NCBI GenBank assembly: GCA_964235945.1
Contig: CAXSDV010000002.1
Span: 1 to 64,000 of the forward strand
DNA length: 64,000 nucleotides
Direction: 5' to 3'
From: JASLDZ01 sp964235945
GTDB taxonomy: Bacteria > Pseudomonadota > Alphaproteobacteria > Caulobacterales > Caulobacteraceae
The translations under genes were made by a program, and so were the position numbers. The notes under the pieces are model-generated. The model did no database searches and was not told the origin of the DNA. It was given only the letters and a program-made list of their open reading frames with translations. Shown piece after piece: positions 23,385-32,477 of the stretch. Within the stretch, counting starts at the first letter, position 1, and each line of letters opens with the position of its first letter.

Positions 23385-25817
23385 TCAGAAGTGGTACTTC
23401 ACGGACACTTCAAACGTTCTCGGCTCGCCAGGCGTCTCTTCGGGATAGGTGACCGCGTCGAAGGCCACCAAGGCGGCGATGTACTGATGATTGAAGAGGT
23501 TGCGCACGAAGCCGCTGACTTCGTACGGGCCGACCGTATAGCTGGCGTTGAGGTTGGTGAGGGCGTAGCCGGGCGTGCGGTACAGCGCGAGGACCTGGCT
23601 GGTGGTCTTGCCCGGGGCGATGATTCCGGGGCGGCCGGGATAGACGGTTCCCGCCGCGGCGCCCTGGTAGTCGTTCGTGTAGCTGGAGCTGTAGCTCTCC
23701 TCGGCCGTGAACAGCAGTTTTCCGGGGCCGATGTTCTTCGTGTAGGTGATCGAGCCGTTCACCGAATGCTCGGGCGAACGCACGAGCGGCGAACCCGTGA
23801 AGTCCACCTGCGGAGCCGGCGCCGCCGGGACGATGTAGTGGGTGATGCGCGAGTCGACGTAGGTGTACTGCACGCCGACGCGGAACTCTCTCGACAGGAC
23901 CGCCACCGCGTCGATATCGGCGCCGCGACCCCGGGCGTTACCGGCGTTGTTGACCAGCGAGGTCAGGGCTCCGTTGATGATCGAGTTCTGCGTGATCTGC
24001 AGATCCTTGTACTGATTATCGAACAGGGCGACGTTGATCTGCAGGCGACGGTTGAGCAGCTGCGACTTGACCCCCAGTTCGTAGGCGTCGACCTTCTGCG
24101 GACCGTAGTTCCTGAAAGCCCCCGCTCCGATGTTCAGTCCCCCCGGAGAATTGCCGCGGGAGTAGCTCGCATACGTCACGATATCGGGCGCGATCTTGTA
24201 GCTGAGGTTGGCGCTGCCGGTCGTCGCGTTGAAATTGCCCTTACGGGCTGTGTAGGGGACCGAAGGGATCAGGACGCCGGTCCGCGTTTGCAGGAAGGTC
24301 CCGGTCGGTCCCGAAAGTTCGTCGCGGCTCTGGCGCAGGCCGACCGTCAGGTTGAGCTGGTCGGTGAAGTCGTATCCCAACTGGCCGAACGCGGCGTAGG
24401 CGTCGGTCGCCGTGTACTGGGGTTGGTAAATGGCGTTGACGCCGGCGAAGTCGTACAGGGTCGTGCCCGGTCCGAAGGTCGAGAACGGGTGCGCCCGGTC
24501 GATGGTCGTGCCGCCGCCCTGCCGGGCCGTGGTGTGCAGGTAGTAAAGGCCGCCGAGATAATTGAAGCGCCCCAGCTTGTTCGACAGGCGAAGCTCTTCA
24601 GAATACCTGTCTTCGTCGAACAGGGTGTCGCCTTCGGCCAGGCTGAGTCGCGTCAGGTCCAGGCTGGTGCGGATGTTCTGGTTGCTGTGCTGGTAATCGG
24701 TCAGCGACGCCAGTTCGCCGATCGGCGTCTTGTAGCGGATGTCCAGCGTACCTTGCTCGCCTCGGGTCTTCCCCGACTGCGGCAGGTCGTAAACGCCGCT
24801 CCACACGTTCGGGCTGAACACGAGCGCGTTGCGGGTGGCCGGGTTCGCGGGGTTGGCGAACAGGATTCCTTGCCCGAGCGGCGGAGGCACGCGCCCCGTC
24901 TCCACCGGGCCCTGCGGAAGGTTGTCGCGCATGATCGTGCCGGTGAGGCGTATGGTCAGGTCGTCCGTCGGCTCCCACATCAGCCTCACGCGACCGATCG
25001 TCCGGTCGTAGCCCAGGCCCCGGTTGCCCGTGACGGGGTCGTAGACGTAGCCGTCACGTTCCTCGTGCAGTCCGAAGACACGGACCTGGAACTTGTCGCC
25101 TACGGGGACCGAGACGTCTCCGCGAACGTGATAGAGGGTCTCGCCGTGGACGGAACTGCCGCCGTAGCCGGCGTCCAGGTCTCCCGAGAACACCTTGGCC
25201 GGATCGTTCGACACGATGTTGATGGCGCCGGTGAAGGAGGACCGGCCGTAAAGCGTGCTTTGCGGCCCCTTGGCGACCTCGACGCGCCCGCTGTCGACCC
25301 TGTTGATCAGCGTGACGAGGGGCGGCGCGACGAACACGCCGTCCTCGAAGATGCCGACGGTCGAGTTCACGGTGCTGCCCGCGATCGTCCGGTTGCCGAA
25401 GCCGCGGATGCCGACGGTGGGGATCGGGCCGAACGACTTGAAGGTCACGCCCGACACCATCGACTGGATGTCGGCCAGCGAGTCCATCCTCGCCACCTGA
25501 TCGGCGGTGATCGCCGAAACGCTCGCCGGGATGTCCTGCAGGCGCTCCTGCACCCGGCGGGCGGTCACGACGATGTCGCCGAGCCGGGCGTCGTTGCCGG
25601 GCGGGGTCGGGGCGCCTCCGGGAGACGCGGCCTGTTCAACCGGAGCGGACGTGGTCGGCGTCGCCGACGGGGCCGACGAGGTCGGGCGCTCCGAAACTTG
25701 GGCGAGGCCGGGTGTCGCGCAAGCCAGCGCCAGCGCCAGGCAGGACGCCCCGGCGGCCAGTTCCTTCGATCTCGGACGGTAGGACGCCCGTGATCCCTTG
25801 GTGCGGACTTGATACAT
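23385..25817 (-). CDS. TonB-dependent outer-membrane receptor of the aromatic cluster
   Basis: This 810-residue receptor has a long cationic signal peptide (to about residue 40, ending PGLAQ) and a Pro/Ser/Thr-rich linker. A TonB box-like DIVVTARRVQERLQDIPAS leads into the plug (QSMVSGVTFKSF, GIRGFGN, VEVAKGPQSTLYGRSSFTG). The barrel ends with EVSVKYHF. The RRVQERLQDIPASVSAI plug type is common in alphaproteobacterial receptors for non-siderophore substrates, including aromatic compounds. GGAGGGGAG stands before ATG 25817. It is upstream of, and on the same strand as, the AAHS-type transporter. Ligand assignment rests on context. Confidence 0.9.
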   Translation of the reverse strand: MYQVRTKGSRASYRPRSKELAAGASCLALALACATPGLAQVSERPTSSAPSATPTTSAPVEQAASPGGAPTPPGNDARLGDIVVTARRVQERLQDIPASVSAITADQVARMDSLADIQSMVSGVTFKSFGPIPTVGIRGFGNRTIAGSTVNSTVGIFEDGVFVAPPLVTLINRVDSGRVEVAKGPQSTLYGRSSFTGAINIVSNDPAKVFSGDLDAGYGGSSVHGETLYHVRGDVSVPVGDKFQVRVFGLHEERDGYVYDPVTGNRGLGYDRTIGRVRLMWEPTDDLTIRLTGTIMRDNLPQGPVETGRVPPPLGQGILFANPANPATRNALVFSPNVWSGVYDLPQSGKTRGEQGTLDIRYKTPIGELASLTDYQHSNQNIRTSLDLTRLSLAEGDTLFDEDRYSEELRLSNKLGRFNYLGGLYYLHTTARQGGGTTIDRAHPFSTFGPGTTLYDFAGVNAIYQPQYTATDAYAAFGQLGYDFTDQLNLTVGLRQSRDELSGPTGTFLQTRTGVLIPSVPYTARKGNFNATTGSANLSYKIAPDIVTYASYSRGNSPGGLNIGAGAFRNYGPQKVDAYELGVKSQLLNRRLQINVALFDNQYKDLQITQNSIINGALTSLVNNAGNARGRGADIDAVAVLSREFRVGVQYTYVDSRITHYIVPAAPAPQVDFTGSPLVRSPEHSVNGSITYTKNIGPGKLLFTAEESYSSSYTNDYQGAAAGTVYPGRPGIIAPGKTTSQVLALYRTPGYALTNLNASYTVGPYEVSGFVRNLFNHQYIAALVAFDAVTYPEETPGEPRTFEVSVKYHF

Positions 25818-26660
25818 TGGCTCCCCTCCAGTTTTACAGTCTCTTTTGTCGAGACTTGAATTATGACGAACTACGTTCGCAACCCCTTGCAGGCGAACCT
25901 GATCACGCTTTCAGCCACATCACGCAGAGTTCGCGGCGACCATGCCGCACCCTCGGTCGAGAATTGCAAGGTTCTTCAGTGCTCAGATCTCGATCAGTCC
26001 CACCTGTTGATCCATCTGTCCATCGCAACGACGGACGCCTTCCAGCCAGTATCCGAACGACGTGCTCGGCGCCCTGTCGAAATCGCCGCAGCCCGCCCGG
26101 GTCTTCAACAACGGGACCCTCGTTCCATCACCACGCGAACAGCGCGGGACGACGCTCCCGAGGCTCGCACTGTGAGCCGATGCGGGCGCGGCGCGATCAC
26201 GACTTGCTCGAGCTGCGCGATGAGCGGTTCAAGCGACACCCTGTCCGAACGTGGCCATGGAGACAAATGGGAGATGCCTCATTGTGAGATCACCGTCAAT
26301 ATGCTTGATCTTCGGGGCTGCAGCACGCGTCGAGGAGAGGTGTTCGACCTCGGCGGGGCTGTTGGGAGATGGATTTGGACGAGGCCGCATCGTCGAAACC
26401 GAAGGTGTTCTGACGCTAGTGTCGAAACACATCGTCGCCGTTCGATCCGCGGTCTGACGGCCGCAGGATCACACGGCCGGTCGGCCGGCGAGGAGGCTGC
26501 ATCCAGTCCCTTCGGGCGTCCTCGGCCGCCTCCGCCACGTCACGAGGGCGGGGTGAAGGTCGATCACCACCCGGCGTCGAGGTCGGTCACCAATCGTCGC
26601 GACCCGCTCGTCGGGTCGTATCCGTCCAGCACCCGATCGCACTTACGAGGAGAGACGTCG
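25818..26660. other. Long low-GC divergent region without a supported gene
   Basis: About 840 bases separate the receptor from the second CocE-type gene. GC content is visibly lower than in the flanking genes and no frame shows normal codon use. One frame stays open from 25863 into the esterase, but its translation has no domain-like pattern. The left end holds the receptor promoter. The rest may be regulatory DNA or the decayed remains of a gene. Confidence 0.6.
25838..25856. promoter_or_regulatory. Inverted repeat in the TonB receptor leader
   Basis: AGTCTC-TTTTGTC-GAGACT is a perfect 6-bp inverted repeat 20 to 40 bases upstream of the receptor start. It could be an operator or an mRNA hairpin that hides nothing of the ribosome site, which lies closer to the gene. 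Confidence 0.4.
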
Positions 26661-28403
26661 ATGTCGAGTGAGCTAGAGGTGTTCGTTCCCGCTTTCCGTG
26701 ACGAGGAGGGCAGGCAAGGCCTGTTCAGCGCGTTCGAGCCGGGCGTGCGAACCCTTCCCGCCGGGTTCCAGGTGCAGCCCAGGTTCACGCCGCTGCCCGT
26801 CGACATCGTGCTGGACAAGGATGTCGCGGTCACCCTGCGCGACGGTGTGAAGATATACGTCGACGTCTACCGGCCCGCGGGCGCCGAGAAAGCGCCCGTG
26901 ATCGTCGCCTGGAGTCCCTACGGCAAGAGCCGGGGCAACGCGCCGCAGTATGTCGAGCTGTTCGGGCTCTTGGGCATGGACATCGACAAGCTGTCCGGCC
27001 TCATGAAGTTCGAAGGACCCGACCCGGCCTTCTGGTGCGCCCATGGATACGCGGTGTGCAATCCCGATCCCCGCGGCGCCTACGAGTCCGAGGGCGACAT
27101 CCGTGTGTGGAGCCGCAAGGAGGGCGAGGACTACCACGATCTCGTCGAGTGGCTCGGCGTGCAGGACTGGTGCAACGGCAAGGTGGGCGGCACCGGCAAC
27201 TCCTACCTCGCCATCATGCAGTGGTTCGTCGCGGCCGAGCAGCCGCCGCACTTGGCCGCCATCGCGCCGTGGGAGGGGATGAGCGACATCTACCGCGACC
27301 TGGTCATGCGCGGCGGGATGCCGGATTTCCCCTTCCCGCGCCAACTCGCGACCACCTTCGTGGGCAAGAACCTGCGCGAGGATCTCGTCATGGAAGCCGA
27401 GGCGCATCCGCTCGTCGACGACCTGTGGAGGTCGAAAATCCCGGACTTCGAGAAGATCACCGTGCCGGCCTACGTCGTGGCGAGCTACTCCAACTCGATC
27501 CACACGCCCGGCACCTTCCGCGGCTGGCGCAGCATCGGCTCCTCCGACAAGTGGCTGCGGATCCACAACACCATGGAGTGGCCGGACTATTACGAGGAGG
27601 CCAACCTGCAAGACCTGCTCCGCTTCTTTGATCACTACCTCAAGGGCGCGGACAACGGCTGGACGCAGACGCCGCGGGTCCGCTACGCGGTGCTCGACCT
27701 GGAAGGCGGCGACCGCATCAACCAGCCGGCCTCGGAGTTTCCGCCCACGGACTTCACAGAAACCAAACACTACCTCGACGCCGCGACCGACGCTTTGACC
27801 GCCGAAGCGCCCGCGGCCGCCACGGCGACCTATGACGGCGCCTCGGAGGACGGCCGCGCCGTCTTCACCCTGCGCGTCGACTCGCCGACCGACTTCGTCG
27901 GCTATCCCAAGGTCCGGCTCTGGGTCGAGGCGGACGGTTCGGACGACATGGACCTGTTCGTCTTCCTGCAGAAACTGAACGCGGAGGGGGAGCTGCTCGA
28001 GCAGTTCAACATCCCCAACCACGGGCCCCTCATGCAGAAGCTGACCAGCAACGGCGCGGCCATCCTCAAGTACAAGGGGTCCAACGGGCGCCTGCGGGTC
28101 TCCATGCGCCACCTCGACGAGGCCAGATCGACGGATTCCGTTCCGGCCCACAGCTTCGACCGTGTGGAGAAGCTGGCGCCCGGCGAGATCGCCTGCGTGG
28201 ACATCGACCTGTTCCCGGTGGGCCTGGCCCTGCACCCGGGCGAACAGCTCCGGCTGATCGTGAGCGGCCACAACATCCTGGGCGGCCCGATGCCGGGAAC
28301 GGCCAACGTCTCTCCCGAGAACCGCGGCCGCCACATCGTCCATACGGGTGGCGAGCGCGCGTCCTACCTGCAGCTCCCCGTGAAGTCGGTCGCGGCGGGC
28401 TGA
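26661..28403 (+). CDS. Second CocE/NonD-type serine hydrolase
   Basis: This 580-residue esterase/acylase of the CocE family has the fold without any extra N-terminal domain. Visible parts are KDVAVTLRDGVKIYVDVYRP, NPDPRGAYESEGD, the elbow GGTGNSYLAIMQW (Ser about 181), a cap, and the C-terminal jelly-roll from about residue 370 (YPKVRLWVEADGSDDMDLFV, PGEQLRLIVSGHN). The elbow GNSYLA differs from the usual GxSYxG at the last glycine, and so does the first CocE-type protein (GMSYLA). ATG 26661 is preceded by GAGGAGAG. The two enzymes are only distantly similar, so they may cut different ester bonds. Confidence 0.87.
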   Translation: MSSELEVFVPAFRDEEGRQGLFSAFEPGVRTLPAGFQVQPRFTPLPVDIVLDKDVAVTLRDGVKIYVDVYRPAGAEKAPVIVAWSPYGKSRGNAPQYVELFGLLGMDIDKLSGLMKFEGPDPAFWCAHGYAVCNPDPRGAYESEGDIRVWSRKEGEDYHDLVEWLGVQDWCNGKVGGTGNSYLAIMQWFVAAEQPPHLAAIAPWEGMSDIYRDLVMRGGMPDFPFPRQLATTFVGKNLREDLVMEAEAHPLVDDLWRSKIPDFEKITVPAYVVASYSNSIHTPGTFRGWRSIGSSDKWLRIHNTMEWPDYYEEANLQDLLRFFDHYLKGADNGWTQTPRVRYAVLDLEGGDRINQPASEFPPTDFTETKHYLDAATDALTAEAPAAATATYDGASEDGRAVFTLRVDSPTDFVGYPKVRLWVEADGSDDMDLFVFLQKLNAEGELLEQFNIPNHGPLMQKLTSNGAAILKYKGSNGRLRVSMRHLDEARSTDSVPAHSFDRVEKLAPGEIACVDIDLFPVGLALHPGEQLRLIVSGHNILGGPMPGTANVSPENRGRHIVHTGGERASYLQLPVKSVAAG

Positions 28404-28419
28404 TCGCTCCGTCGGGGTC

Positions 28420-28471
28420 GCCCATCCGCCTCGGACGGCGGGTGGGCGGCGCTCGCCCCCGGGGGAGCGCC
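28420..28471. terminator. Paired hairpins between convergent genes
   Basis: GCCCATCCGCC pairs with GGCGGGTGGGC (one G-T pair) over a 6-base loop at 28420-28447, followed directly by GGCGCTC...GAGCGCC at 28448-28471. They lie between the esterase stop and the stop of the convergent NmrA-type gene. Confidence 0.55.
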
Positions 28472-28497
28472 CCGGGGGCCTCGGTCCCCGGCCGGCC

Positions 28498-29382
28498 TCA
28501 GCCGATCGCCGAGCGGGCCTGGAACCCGACGTACTCCCGGCGCGCAAACGCCTCGAAGCTCGTCGGTGCGCGCCCCAGCAGCCAGGCGAGCACGTTGGGG
28601 TTGCCGAGGAAGTCGTGGCGGCTGTAACGCGCGCCGATCGCTTCGGAGGTCCGCGTGCGGTAGTCGCGCACGTCCGGATCCTCGTCGGCGAACCGGGCGC
28701 GGGCGAAGCTCGCCATGTCGATCTCCTCCACCCTGACTTCGCGGCCCGTCACCTGGGACAGGGTGCGGCCGATGTCGTGGGCGGTGAAGCGGCCGGGGGC
28801 GGCGAGTTCGTAGGTCGCGGCCCCGTGCCGTTCCGGGTCCGCCAGCACCAGGGCGGCGACGTCCGTGACGTCGTCCAGGTCCACCATCGACTGCCGCCGG
28901 TCGAGCGACCAGGACAGGCGGAAGACGTCGTCCTCGAACGCCGACTTCAGCCTGAACGGCAGCATGTAGTTGGCGGGCTGGAGGATGGTGAACTCCAGGC
29001 CGGAGGACAGCAGGTGCTCCTCGATGTCGCGCTTGATCTCGTGCTGGATCAGGTCGGTGGTGATGGCGTGGAGCACCGAGCTGAACACGAAGTGGCCCAC
29101 GCCCGCGGCCCGCGCCGCATCCACCATGGCGAAGCCCATGGCGCGCTCGGCGGGATGCAGGGTGGGGCCGACATGGTAGAGGCTGGCGACGCCCCGCACC
29201 GCGCGGTCGATGAACTCCCGGTCGGAGAGGTCGCCCACCAGCACCTCCGCCACGCCCAGCGCACGCAAGCGTTCGGCCGACGCCTCGCTTCGCACGCAGG
29301 CGCGCACGTTTCGGCCCGCCGCCAGCAGCTTGGGCACGAGCCACCCGCCCTGGTTGCCGTTGGCGGAGGTGACGAGGATCAT
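28498..29382 (-). CDS. NmrA/atypical SDR NAD(P)-binding protein
   Basis: This 294-residue Rossmann-fold protein begins MILVTSANGNQGGWLVPKLL, which is the TGxxGxxG-like dinucleotide motif in the NmrA/HSCARG variant. Further features are VLVGDLSDREFIDRAV, FVFSSVLHA and the YANYM-type region LQPANYMLP. The active-site YxxxK is not clearly present, so it may be a redox sensor or a quinone reductase-like enzyme. GGAG precedes ATG 29382; the open frame continues to 29652 but that part is not protein-like. The end lies beside the second esterase. Its role in the pathway is unknown. Confidence 0.82.
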   Translation of the reverse strand: MILVTSANGNQGGWLVPKLLAAGRNVRACVRSEASAERLRALGVAEVLVGDLSDREFIDRAVRGVASLYHVGPTLHPAERAMGFAMVDAARAAGVGHFVFSSVLHAITTDLIQHEIKRDIEEHLLSSGLEFTILQPANYMLPFRLKSAFEDDVFRLSWSLDRRQSMVDLDDVTDVAALVLADPERHGAATYELAAPGRFTAHDIGRTLSQVTGREVRVEEIDMASFARARFADEDPDVRDYRTRTSEAIGARYSRHDFLGNPNVLAWLLGRAPTSFEAFARREYVGFQARSAIG

Positions 29383-29960
29383 CGGTGCAAGCTCCGGCGA
29401 GGCGTGCGGAAAGACCGGCCCACGAACCGGGGGCGACGGTCGCGGTCCCTCGGCCGGATAGGGCCGATGTCCGGGGCGTGCAATATCGAAGTCGCCGCGA
29501 CCTGCCTCGGTTCGGGAACGCGACCTGCGCGGCCGCCGACCTCGCCCGGCGACGGAGGGACGTGTCCGGTCCGCGCTCACCACTCGCAAGCATGAGCGAA
29601 GGGAGAGTCGCACCAGGAAAAGGAACTGTGAAAGGTCGATACCGGACTTCAAGCCGTCCTGGCCGGTGCGAACCTAACTTGTTGAAGAACAATCAAGTGC
29701 CGAATTGATCGGACCGCACGCTTGTGGGCCGTGTCCCGCTTCGCGCGCCGCACCTTCATCTCGCCTCCTCGGACGGCGGACGTGCGAGCATCGTCGGGAG
29801 ATGGGCGGCCGAGCGAGGGAGGACCGCGATTGACGGGTTCGCATTCTTGAGGTAGCTCTCAATTCCGCCTTGCATCGCTCACGCATCAGGGAGCCTGCGG
29901 CGAGCGCTCAAACGGAACGCGGACGAGCGCCTCTTAAGAACAGAACAAGGGAGTGCACTC
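29383..29960. other. Divergent region between NmrA-type and SnoaL-like genes
   Basis: No gene is supported in these 578 bases. GC is lower around 29640-29720. An imperfect palindrome at 29677-29698 (ACTTG...CAAGT) shares its CACTTGAT half with the 20-bp element found elsewhere in the cluster. The SnoaL-like gene has AAGGGAG before its start. Confidence 0.55.
29677..29698. promoter_or_regulatory. Possible weak third copy of the cluster operator
   Basis: ACTTG and CAAGT form the ends of an imperfect palindrome. Read on the minus strand, CACTTGAT at one side and CAAC at the other agree with the ends of the 20-bp element, but the middle differs and one base is missing. It may be a chance likeness. 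Confidence 0.25.
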
Positions 29961-30497
29961 GTGTCGCAGTTCGACAAGGCTGAAATCAAAGACGTTCTGA
30001 ATCTCTACGCCTTCGCCCTGGACTCGCACCAGTTCGACCTGTTCGACCTGGTGTTCCACGAGGACGTCCGGGCGGAGTTCGGCCCCGCCGGAGCCGTCTG
30101 GTTCGGTCGCGACAACCTGAAGCGCACCTTCGACCAGTTCCACGTGACCCTGACCAACCACCAGCACCAGATGGTGGGTCAGGTGGTGCACGTCGACGGG
30201 GACAAGGCCAACGCGTTCAGCTACGGCAACTGGCTGCTCATGCGTCAGGGCGCCGAGAACGGCTCCTCGTGGCTGGGAACGGGCTGGTACGATGACGAGC
30301 TCGTCCGCACCGAGGACGGCTGGCGCATCAAGGACCGCATCGCCAAGCTCGTATCGTGGACCGGCAACCCGCGCGTGCCCGTGCCCGTGCCCGAGCACAA
30401 CCCGGACATGGGCCTCAACATCCTGAGCGAATACTGCGACGCCGGGAAGATCCGCTTTCTGGAGGCGATCAAGTCCAGCAGGCTCAAGCCCGCGTAA
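29961..30497 (+). CDS. SnoaL-like (NTF2-fold) protein
   Basis: This 178-residue cytosolic protein has the NTF2-like fold used by polyketide cyclases, dehydratases and ring-hydroxylating dioxygenase small subunits. Typical parts are IKDVLNLYAFALDSHQFDLF, FHEDVRAEFGPAG, the helix RTFDQFHVTLTNHQHQMVGQ and the strand EDGWRIKDRIAKLVSWTG. The His and Asp residues of the cavity are kept. GTG 29961 follows AAGGGAG. It ends the catabolic cluster and is followed by a terminator. It might act as a hydratase or dehydratase on a pathway intermediate. This is inferred from fold and place. Confidence 0.8.
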   Translation: MSQFDKAEIKDVLNLYAFALDSHQFDLFDLVFHEDVRAEFGPAGAVWFGRDNLKRTFDQFHVTLTNHQHQMVGQVVHVDGDKANAFSYGNWLLMRQGAENGSSWLGTGWYDDELVRTEDGWRIKDRIAKLVSWTGNPRVPVPVPEHNPDMGLNILSEYCDAGKIRFLEAIKSSRLKPA

Positions 30498-30503
30498 GCG
30501 GAC

Positions 30504-30552
30504 GGCGCCGGCGCCGCGGTCGCCCCGCGTCGCCGGCGCCTCTCTCTCTCTT
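30504..30552 (+). terminator. Intrinsic-type terminator after the SnoaL-like gene
   Basis: GGCGCCGGCG pairs with CGCCGGCGCC over a 17-base loop and is followed by a pyrimidine run TCTCTCTCTCTT. This is the most terminator-like structure of the window. Confidence 0.65.
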
Positions 30553-30748
30553 CAACCCGTTGCGGGCGAGCGACGCTCCAACGAGAGGCGTTTAGCTCAG
30601 GCGGGCGCATCCCCCAGGCCGGCGGCTCCACCGACGCGCTCCCCGGGGTCGGCGACCGCGCGCCGGCGCAGCGCACGGTCACCGCGGGACGCCTCCTCCT
30701 GTCCACCCGATCGAGAACGCCCGAAGGCCGATGCCGGCGCAACTGCGC

Positions 30749-32380
30749 TCAAGAGCCGGACGGTATCGAGATCTCGAAGCGGCTGCCGACGCCCGGCTTC
30801 GAGGTGAGCACGATCACGCCGTCCATGGCGCGCACCAGGGCCTGCACGTAGGCCAGCCCGACGCCTTCGCCGGGAGCGACTTCGGGGCCCGCGCGCCGGA
30901 AAAGCTGGAACACGCGCTCCTGGTCGGCGGGAGCGACGCCGCGGCCGTTGTCGACCACCGCGACGCGCAGCCGTCCGCCCTGCACTTCGGCCTCGACGGC
31001 CAGCTGAAGCGGACGCGCGCGATCGCGGTACTTGATGGCGTTGTCGATCAGGTTGCCCAGCACCTGCTCGATGGCGGCGCGGTCCACCCGGACGCGGGGA
31101 AGCCGTCCGACGGTCACGCTCGCTTCGGCCTCGTCGAGCTGGTGCTGCTGGGCCTTCAGGAGCCGCTCGACCAGCTCGCCGAGTTCGAGGTCGATGGGAA
31201 CCAGCTCGCGCCGACCTTCCCGCGACAGCCGGAGCATGGCGGCGAGCAGCCGGTCCATGCGCTCCGTCGAGCTGCGGATGAAGCCGAGCGCCTCGTCGAA
31301 GTCGTCGGCCAGGGTGGAGGCGTCCGTGTCGTGGCGTCCCTCCAGCAGCTGCGAGCGCATCGCCTTCAGTTCGCACGTGAAGCCCATGATGTTGACCAGC
31401 GGCGAGCGGAGGTCGTGGGAGACCATGTGGGTGTAGCGCTGCATCTCCTCGTTGGAGGCGCGCAGCGCGGCCTCCGCTTCGCGCTGGACGGTGATGTCCG
31501 TGTGGACGCCGACCCATTCGCGGATGGCGCCGTCGGACTCCAGCACGGGAACGGCGCGGACGGCGAAACAACCCCAGCGGCCGTCCGCGCGCCGCACGCG
31601 ATGCTCGAACACGAAGGGCTTGCGGGCCTCGACCGACTTCTCCCATTCGGCGACGGTCGGGGCCGCGTCGTCGGGGTGGACCGCGGCGGACCATCCGTAA
31701 TCCTGGTACTGGCCGAGGGACTGTCCGGTCAGCGCGGCCCAGCCGGGCTGGGGACCGACCATCCGGCCCTCCGCGTCGTTGGTCCAGAGCACGCCCTGGA
31801 TCGCGTCGACCGCGGCCCGGAAGCGGTCGTCGCTCAGGCGCACCTCGCGGAATAGCTTGGCGTTGTCGAGCGCGGCGGCCGCCTGCTCGGCGAACCCCAC
31901 CAGCAAGCGCTCGACGTCGTCGGTGAAGCGGCCGGGCTCGGGATGGCCGAACAGGAGCGCCCCGAGCCGCTCGCCGCCGCGCGAGACCACCGGCACGGCC
32001 AGGTAGCTGCGCACGGGCAGGTGGCCCTGCGGCATGCCGCCCAGGGCGCCGTAGCGGGCGTCGGCCAGGACGTCGTCGGAGCGCACGACGCCCTCCGCAC
32101 GGAAGGTCGGGCCGAACAGGTCGGTGCTGCGGGGCAGGCCGAAGCGGGTGAAGGCCGCCTCCGGTGCGCCGTCCAGGGCGTAAAGGCGCCAGACCTCCTC
32201 GCCGCCCGCCGGAGCCGTCGCCCGCTCGAAGAAGGCGCCGTAGGCCGCGCCCGAAAGCCGGACGGCCGCCCGCACGGTGAGGTGGACGAGGCGGCTCAGG
32301 TCGAGTTCCGAGGAGAGGCTCGCGCCCACCTCCTCCGGCGAGCCGAGATCGTCGTGGGAAGCGGCGGGCGGGAACGACAT
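30749..32380 (-). CDS. GAF-PAS sensor histidine kinase
   Basis: This soluble 543-residue kinase lacks membrane segments. The domains in order are GAF (about 25-185, VHLTVRAAVRLSGAAYGAFF to ERLLVGFAEQAAAALDNAK), PAS with PAC (about 190-310, ending REWVGVHTDITVQREAEAAL), HisKA with the H-box MVSHDLRSPLVNI, and HATPase_c with N-box NLIDNAIKY, G1 DNGRGV and G2 GEGVGLAYV. It is not beside a response regulator gene, but the receiver and Hpt genes about 3.4 to 7 kb away are candidate partners. The GAF domain may bind a small ligand or chromophore; no Cys-based bilin site was seen. Confidence 0.88.
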   Translation of the reverse strand: MSFPPAASHDDLGSPEEVGASLSSELDLSRLVHLTVRAAVRLSGAAYGAFFERATAPAGGEEVWRLYALDGAPEAAFTRFGLPRSTDLFGPTFRAEGVVRSDDVLADARYGALGGMPQGHLPVRSYLAVPVVSRGGERLGALLFGHPEPGRFTDDVERLLVGFAEQAAAALDNAKLFREVRLSDDRFRAAVDAIQGVLWTNDAEGRMVGPQPGWAALTGQSLGQYQDYGWSAAVHPDDAAPTVAEWEKSVEARKPFVFEHRVRRADGRWGCFAVRAVPVLESDGAIREWVGVHTDITVQREAEAALRASNEEMQRYTHMVSHDLRSPLVNIMGFTCELKAMRSQLLEGRHDTDASTLADDFDEALGFIRSSTERMDRLLAAMLRLSREGRRELVPIDLELGELVERLLKAQQHQLDEAEASVTVGRLPRVRVDRAAIEQVLGNLIDNAIKYRDRARPLQLAVEAEVQGGRLRVAVVDNGRGVAPADQERVFQLFRRAGPEVAPGEGVGLAYVQALVRAMDGVIVLTSKPGVGSRFEISIPSGS

Positions 32381-32477
32381 GGGCGCAGCACTAGCCCAGC
32401 CGTCGCTTTGAGGCGACGGCGACGGCGGCGTCTCCGCGCCGACGCCGCAAGCGGCGGCGATCGCGTCGCGGGCCGTC

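Noticed and set aside
25863..26660. In-frame extension that would add 266 residues to the second CocE-type esterase
   Set aside because: The extension has no domain pattern and odd codon use, and ATG 26661 has GAGGAGAG just upstream.
30376..30400. Short tandem repeat inside the SnoaL-like gene
   Set aside because: It encodes a Val-Pro run in frame and is ordinary coding sequence.
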